A model generated the notes under the pieces. That model saw nothing but the letters and a program-made list of their open reading frames with translations. It ran no database searches and was not told the origin of the DNA. Positions 60,325-64,000 of a DNA stretch of 64,000 nt are shown one piece after another. The stretch is from Pseudomonas marginalis (lineage in GTDB: Bacteria > Pseudomonadota > Gammaproteobacteria > Pseudomonadales > Pseudomonadaceae): positions 4,155,501-4,219,500 of the forward strand of contig NZ_VTFG01000001.1 of the NCBI RefSeq assembly GCF_008692035.1. Direction: 5' to 3'. The translations under genes were made by a program, and so were the position numbers. The number at the start of each line of letters is the position of its first letter. Positions within the stretch are counted from its first letter, which is position 1.

Positions 60325-61356
60325 CTACTTTGGGTTGTCCGTTTGTGCTGCGTCAGTCACTTTGAAGCGCAGCACACCGATGACCTGCCCGTCTTCGGTC
60401 AGCACCCTCACCTGCCAGCGGCCGACCGCATCGGGCGGGAAGTTCTGCTTGTGGGTCCAGGCGCGATAGCCTTCCTTGCGCCCGCCGTGGATATCCAACG
60501 CGATGCGGTCCACCTCTTTGCCGTTGAGTTTCCACACGTGGTAGATCCGCTCATCCAGGCCGCGCGGCGCGTTGATTGCGGTGTAGGCATAGAGCCCGCC
60601 GCTGCGCAGTTGGGCGGCGCTGACTTCCTTGAGGTCGTCACCCGGCGTGCGGTCTTGCAGTTGGGTGCTGATCGCCACTTCGGTCATCCACAAGGTGGCC
60701 GGCGGTACCCAACTGCGCAGGAACCAGCCCGCGCAACCAATGGCGGCCGTTACCCCCAGCAGCATCGCCCAGCCCTTGAGGCTGCGCAGCGGCAGGCTCA
60801 CCGCCAGGCTTGGAATCGACAAGGCCATGGCGACGCCGAGGGCGAGTTTGTAACTTTCGGCGGTGGTCAGGTGCAGGATGATCGGCAGCGCAGTGAGCAG
60901 CGCGGCGAACAGGGTCAGGGTGTGCAACGCGAGGAACAACGAACGCTTGGGCGCCAGCCATTTGTAGTACAGCGGGTCGACGATCGACACCAGCGCGGCC
61001 GCGCCGAGCAGGCCGGTGAACACCGATTGGCCGCTGTTCCAGGCAGTGGTGACGAAAAAGAACGGCAGCACGAAGAACAGACTTTCCTGGTGGATCATCT
61101 GGGTCGCGTAGCGCAGCAGGGGTTCGGGTATTTCGCGCTTGAAGACTTTGGTGAACAGCTGGGTAAAGCTGTTTTCCAGCATCAGCCACAGCCAGCTCAC
61201 CAGCATGATCACCGCGATCCAACTGGCCATGCCCTGCTGGCGATCTACCAGGATGAAGCTGCAGACACCCGAGATAAAACCGCCGAGTGCAATCACCCCT
61301 GGGTAGCGCTTCATCAGTTCGAGGACGCGGGTGATTAAGCGGGTCAGGTTTTGCAT
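60325..61356 (-). CDS. DUF5924/DUF2914 membrane protein
   Basis: A 343-residue protein with about seven membrane helices in the N-terminal 230 residues (VIALGGFISGVCSFILVD, SLFFVLPFFFVTT, LPIILHL and others) and a C-terminal soluble DUF2914 domain (LYAYTAINAPRGLDERIYHVWKLNGKEVDRIALDIHGG, VGRWQVRVLTEDGQVIGVLRF) with a beta-sandwich pattern. The function is unknown. It reads in the same direction as the MCE operon, 53 bases upstream of the permease, so co-transcription is possible. Confidence 0.85.
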   Translation of the reverse strand: MQNLTRLITRVLELMKRYPGVIALGGFISGVCSFILVDRQQGMASWIAVIMLVSWLWLMLENSFTQLFTKVFKREIPEPLLRYATQMIHQESLFFVLPFFFVTTAWNSGQSVFTGLLGAAALVSIVDPLYYKWLAPKRSLFLALHTLTLFAALLTALPIILHLTTAESYKLALGVAMALSIPSLAVSLPLRSLKGWAMLLGVTAAIGCAGWFLRSWVPPATLWMTEVAISTQLQDRTPGDDLKEVSAAQLRSGGLYAYTAINAPRGLDERIYHVWKLNGKEVDRIALDIHGGRKEGYRAWTHKQNFPPDAVGRWQVRVLTEDGQVIGVLRFKVTDAAQTDNPK

Positions 61357-61428
61357 TCGGCGGTTCGCAGTCTTTGTAGGAAAAAATCCCAGACAGAATA
61401 ACGTCTTAGGCCAGGGTTCGGTGCCTCA

Positions 61429-62811
61429 TTACGCGATCCGTTTGCGATAACGGCGCACGCCGATCAACGCAATGGCAATCAGCCCGAGGACGCCGGCGCC
61501 GATCCAGTTGAGCATGTCGTAGCTCAGGAGTGGTTTCTCGATGCGCCAGTAACCCGGTTGCTTGAGCAACTCGCGCATGGCCTGGCTGGTCTGCTCCAGG
61601 CTCACGGCCTTGATGCGTTTGACCGGGTCGCTGAAGTGGCCGTTGTCGTAATCGCCCGAGGCGCTCCAATAATAGTCGGCCAGCGCGCTGTTGCCCTGCA
61701 CGGCCCAGGCCTGGCGGGCGATGGCGGCCTGTTTGAGGCGCGCGAATACCGTTGGGTCAAGGCCGTCCTTGAGCAGTTGCGCCTTGAGGTCTTGCAGCAC
61801 CTGCTCGGCTTCGGGGAGGTTGTCCCGCTCGAGGTCGGCATTCAGGCTGAGGAAGCCAACGCCGCCGAGCACTTCGCGCTCGCTCCAGGGCCCGTAGGAC
61901 AACCCATGCTTGAGGCGTAGTTGGCGGTACAGCGCCCAGTCCAGGTAATCCTTGAGCAGGTCGTAGGTTTCATCATGCTGGTCGTCCAGTACCGGCTCGG
62001 GGAACAGCCAGTGCAGTTTGGCACTGTCGCCCACCCAGCCGTGGATCAGGTCGCGGTGGCTGGCGGCGGCGTGCTGGATCTGCGGCAGCGCCGGGTGCTC
62101 GCTGGGTTCGATCGGGTCGAGTTGACCGTAGGTGCGCTCCAGGTAGGCCGGCAGCAGTTTGTCGAGGTCGCCGACGATGATCAGGGTCATGTTGTTGGGG
62201 GCGTACCAATTTTTGCGCAGCGTCTCCAGTTGGTCGCGGGTCAGGTGATCGACCTCGGCGCGCTCGGCGCATTTGAGCCCCAGCTCGATGGCCAGTTGAT
62301 TGCTGGCGGTGTGGCCCAGGTCCTGGCGGTCGAGCAGGCGTTGCAGGTGGGAGTAATGACCGCCGTCTTCGCGCTCGACTACCTGTTTGGCCGCGTTGAT
62401 ATTGGCGTCGGTCAGCTGGGTGCGGGTGATGATCGCCAGCAGCAGGTCGAGCACCTTGCGCTGGTTTTGCGCGGGTGCCTCGATCACAAAGGTCGTATCG
62501 GCGTTGCTGGTGTAGGCGTTCCACTCGCCACCCAGGGCTTGCATGCGGTCTTCCAGCTCGCCTTCGCCGCCGCCGTCGATACCGCTGAACAGCAAGTGCT
62601 CAAGGAGGTGCGGCAGTTCCTTGTCTTCGCAACTGAAGTCGTCCAGGCCGACGCCAACCACCAGGCGAATCGCCACATGGCCGCGCTCGGTGCCCGGTTT
62701 AAGCAGCAATTGCAGGCCGTTGGGCAAGGTGTAGCCCTCAACCTGCAAGCGGTCAAAGGCAAAGACGTGGGCAGAACCCATGAGCAGGCAAGCGAACAAC
62801 AGGCGACGCAT
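61429..62811 (-). CDS. M16-family zinc peptidase with C-terminal membrane anchor
   Basis: A 460-residue protein with a signal peptide (RRLLFACLLMGSAHVFA). The inverted zinc motif HxxEH is H68-LL-E71-H72 (PHLLEHLLFSG), with the third ligand probably in QVVEREDGGHYSHL. The N-terminal M16 domain and a second M16-like domain (about 190-400) are followed by one C-terminal helix (WIGAGVLGLIAIALIGV) and a basic tail RRYRKR, so the enzyme would be held to the inner membrane facing the periplasm. The substrate is unknown. Confidence 0.88.
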   Translation of the reverse strand: MRRLLFACLLMGSAHVFAFDRLQVEGYTLPNGLQLLLKPGTERGHVAIRLVVGVGLDDFSCEDKELPHLLEHLLFSGIDGGGEGELEDRMQALGGEWNAYTSNADTTFVIEAPAQNQRKVLDLLLAIITRTQLTDANINAAKQVVEREDGGHYSHLQRLLDRQDLGHTASNQLAIELGLKCAERAEVDHLTRDQLETLRKNWYAPNNMTLIIVGDLDKLLPAYLERTYGQLDPIEPSEHPALPQIQHAAASHRDLIHGWVGDSAKLHWLFPEPVLDDQHDETYDLLKDYLDWALYRQLRLKHGLSYGPWSEREVLGGVGFLSLNADLERDNLPEAEQVLQDLKAQLLKDGLDPTVFARLKQAAIARQAWAVQGNSALADYYWSASGDYDNGHFSDPVKRIKAVSLEQTSQAMRELLKQPGYWRIEKPLLSYDMLNWIGAGVLGLIAIALIGVRRYRKRIA

Positions 62812-62868
62812 AACAAGCTTCCTGGCGAGTGAGGTCAGCTTTAACTGACTTCACGGGCCATCGTACGT

Positions 62869-64000
62869 TCAGGGCGAATGTGTGATGTCGGCAATATCTT
62901 CGGCGGAGAGTGCGCCGGTGTCGGACGTTTCCAAGACTACATAAGCACTGCTGCAAAACAACGAGTTCAAGCGTTTCATGTCGGCAATCAGCTCCAGATG
63001 CAGGGAACTGGTCTCCAGGCTCTGCACGATCTTGCGCTGCAGGCGGCTGACGTGGGCGTGGGCCAGGCGGCGTTCCTGGGCGCGGAAGCGGCGCTTTTCG
63101 CGCAGCAGTTGGCGGGCGCTTTCCGGGTCGGCACTGAGGAACACCGACAAGCCCAGGCGCAGGTTGGCGATCAATTGGCTGTGCAGGCCGGTGAGTTCTT
63201 CCAGGCCCACTTCGGAAAACTGGCGGCGTTGGGAGGTTTTCTGCTGCTGGACTTTACGCAGCATGCGTTCGATCAGGTCGCCGGCCAGTTTCAGGTTGAT
63301 CGACAGCTCGATGATTTCGGCCCAGCGCCGACTGTCTTGCTCGCTGAGGTCTTCGCGGGGCATTTGCGCCAGGTAGAGTTTGATCGCGCTGTAGAGTGCC
63401 TCGACATCATCGCTGAGGCTGCGTATTTCCTGGGTAATGGCTGTCTGTTTGCCGCGCAGCACTTCCTGCATGGCGGTGAGCATGTTGTCGATCAGATCAC
63501 CCAGGCGCAGGGTTTCGCGCGCGGCGTTGGCCAGGGCCAGGCTCGGTGTGGTCAGGGCCGTGGGGTCCAGGTGGCGCGGTTGGGCCTTGCCGTTGACCTC
63601 GTCCCGCTCCGGCAGCAACCAGGCGCACAGCCTGGCCATGGGGCCGATGGTGGGCAGCAGGATCAGGCAACGGCTGACGTTGTAGAGCAGGTGGAAGGTG
63701 ATGACCATGCCTTGGGCACTGTAGTCCAGCCCGTCCATCCACAGCACCAACGGGTCGAGTACCGGAATAATCAGCAGCAGGCCGATCAGTTTGTACAGCA
63801 GGCTGCCCAAGGCGACCTGGCGACCGGCGGCGTTCTGCATGCTAGTGCTGAGAAAGGCCAGCACGCCGCTGCCGATGTTGGCGCCGATTACCAGGCCGAT
63901 GGCCACGTGCAAGCCGATCACCCCGGCGCCGGCCAGGGTGGCGGTCAGCAGGACAGCGGCGAGGCTGGAGTAGGAAATCATCGCGAACAGGGCGCCGACC
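62869..64000 (-). CDS. Na/Pi cotransporter family protein (NptA/YjbB-like), 3' part, cut by window edge
   Basis: The frame stays open to the window edge, reading VGALFAMISYSSLAAVLLTATLAGAGVIG, so the true start lies beyond 64000. The visible part holds the second Na/Pi symporter repeat (SYSSLAAVLLT, GANIGSGVLAFLSTSMQNAAGRQVALG) and a C-terminal PhoU-like helical region (DLIDNMLTAMQEVL, SINLKLAGDLIERMLRKVQQ). It probably exports or imports phosphate with Na+. The spacing to the M16 gene is 57 bases on the same strand. Confidence 0.9.
   Translation of the reverse strand, partial: VGALFAMISYSSLAAVLLTATLAGAGVIGLHVAIGLVIGANIGSGVLAFLSTSMQNAAGRQVALGSLLYKLIGLLLIIPVLDPLVLWMDGLDYSAQGMVITFHLLYNVSRCLILLPTIGPMARLCAWLLPERDEVNGKAQPRHLDPTALTTPSLALANAARETLRLGDLIDNMLTAMQEVLRGKQTAITQEIRSLSDDVEALYSAIKLYLAQMPREDLSEQDSRRWAEIIELSINLKLAGDLIERMLRKVQQQKTSQRRQFSEVGLEELTGLHSQLIANLRLGLSVFLSADPESARQLLREKRRFRAQERRLAHAHVSRLQRKIVQSLETSSLHLELIADMKRLNSLFCSSAYVVLETSDTGALSAEDIADITHSP

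Overview
The window is a stretch of Pseudomonas chromosome, most likely of the P. fluorescens group. The evidence is high GC, dense gene packing, clear Pseudomonas orthologues throughout (trpBA/trpI, prlC, coxBA, znu/zur, polA-ersA-engB, kinB/algB) and repeated copies of the short palindrome TGTGGGAGGGGGCTTG with its complement, a repeat type typical of P. fluorescens genomes. There is no prophage, insertion sequence, CRISPR array, rRNA or tRNA. This is core chromosome with a few accessory insertions.

Layout. 0-2.4 kb: trpA (cut by the window edge) and trpB, divergent from their activator trpI. 2.4-11.5 kb: small stress and envelope genes (DUF883, dodecin, two DUF1161 paralogues, osmC, lipoproteins), an LLM oxidoreductase, a HAD phosphatase, gamma-carbonic anhydrase, oligopeptidase prlC with a YheV-type partner, and a tyrosine phosphatase-like protein. 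11.8-15.7 kb: a three-gene gluconate-2-dehydrogenase-type complex (Tat subunit, GMC flavoprotein, triheme cytochrome c). 15.7-19.4 kb: an SOS-controlled radical SAM protein, then beta-carbonic anhydrase and a SulP transporter. 20.3-28.9 kb: the complete aa3 cytochrome c oxidase cluster with its copper and heme A assembly factors. 29.1-31.6 kb: metNIQ, followed by catalase HPII. 34-37.9 kb: zinc uptake (znuBC-zur divergent from znuA). 37.9-44.9 kb: thrB, polA, the sRNA ErsA, engB, cytochromes c5 and c4, and dsbA. 45-53.3 kb: a nuclease-family protein, a diguanylate cyclase, amidase AmpDh2, the KinB/AlgB two-component system, and a small envelope operon ending in an Ivy-family protein. 54-56.7 kb: gltP and a nucleoside-recognition-domain protein. 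56.8-60.3 kb: an MCE lipid-transport operon. 60.3-64 kb: a DUF5924/DUF2914 membrane protein, an M16 peptidase and a Na/Pi symporter cut by the window edge.

Working together. Respiration genes form a full production line: oxidase subunits, three candidate copper-delivery proteins, and heme O/A synthesis. Several envelope-stress elements share an AlgU-type promoter pattern (GAACTT-N17-TCAGA before osmC and ersA, with a weaker version before dsbA).

The most interesting signal is upstream of the gene at 52296. A sigma-54 -24/-12 element, a perfect IHF consensus and an upstream inverted repeat lie in the gap next to algB, which encodes an NtrC-family activator with an intact GAFTGA motif. This suggests a local, possibly AlgB-driven envelope operon that includes a lysozyme-inhibitor-family protein. 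From recalled PAO1 gene order, the window joins two blocks lying on opposite sides of oriC in P. aeruginosa, with the join at about 28.93-29.07 kb, and lacks the H1 type VI secretion locus that PAO1 carries between the radical SAM and carbonic anhydrase genes.
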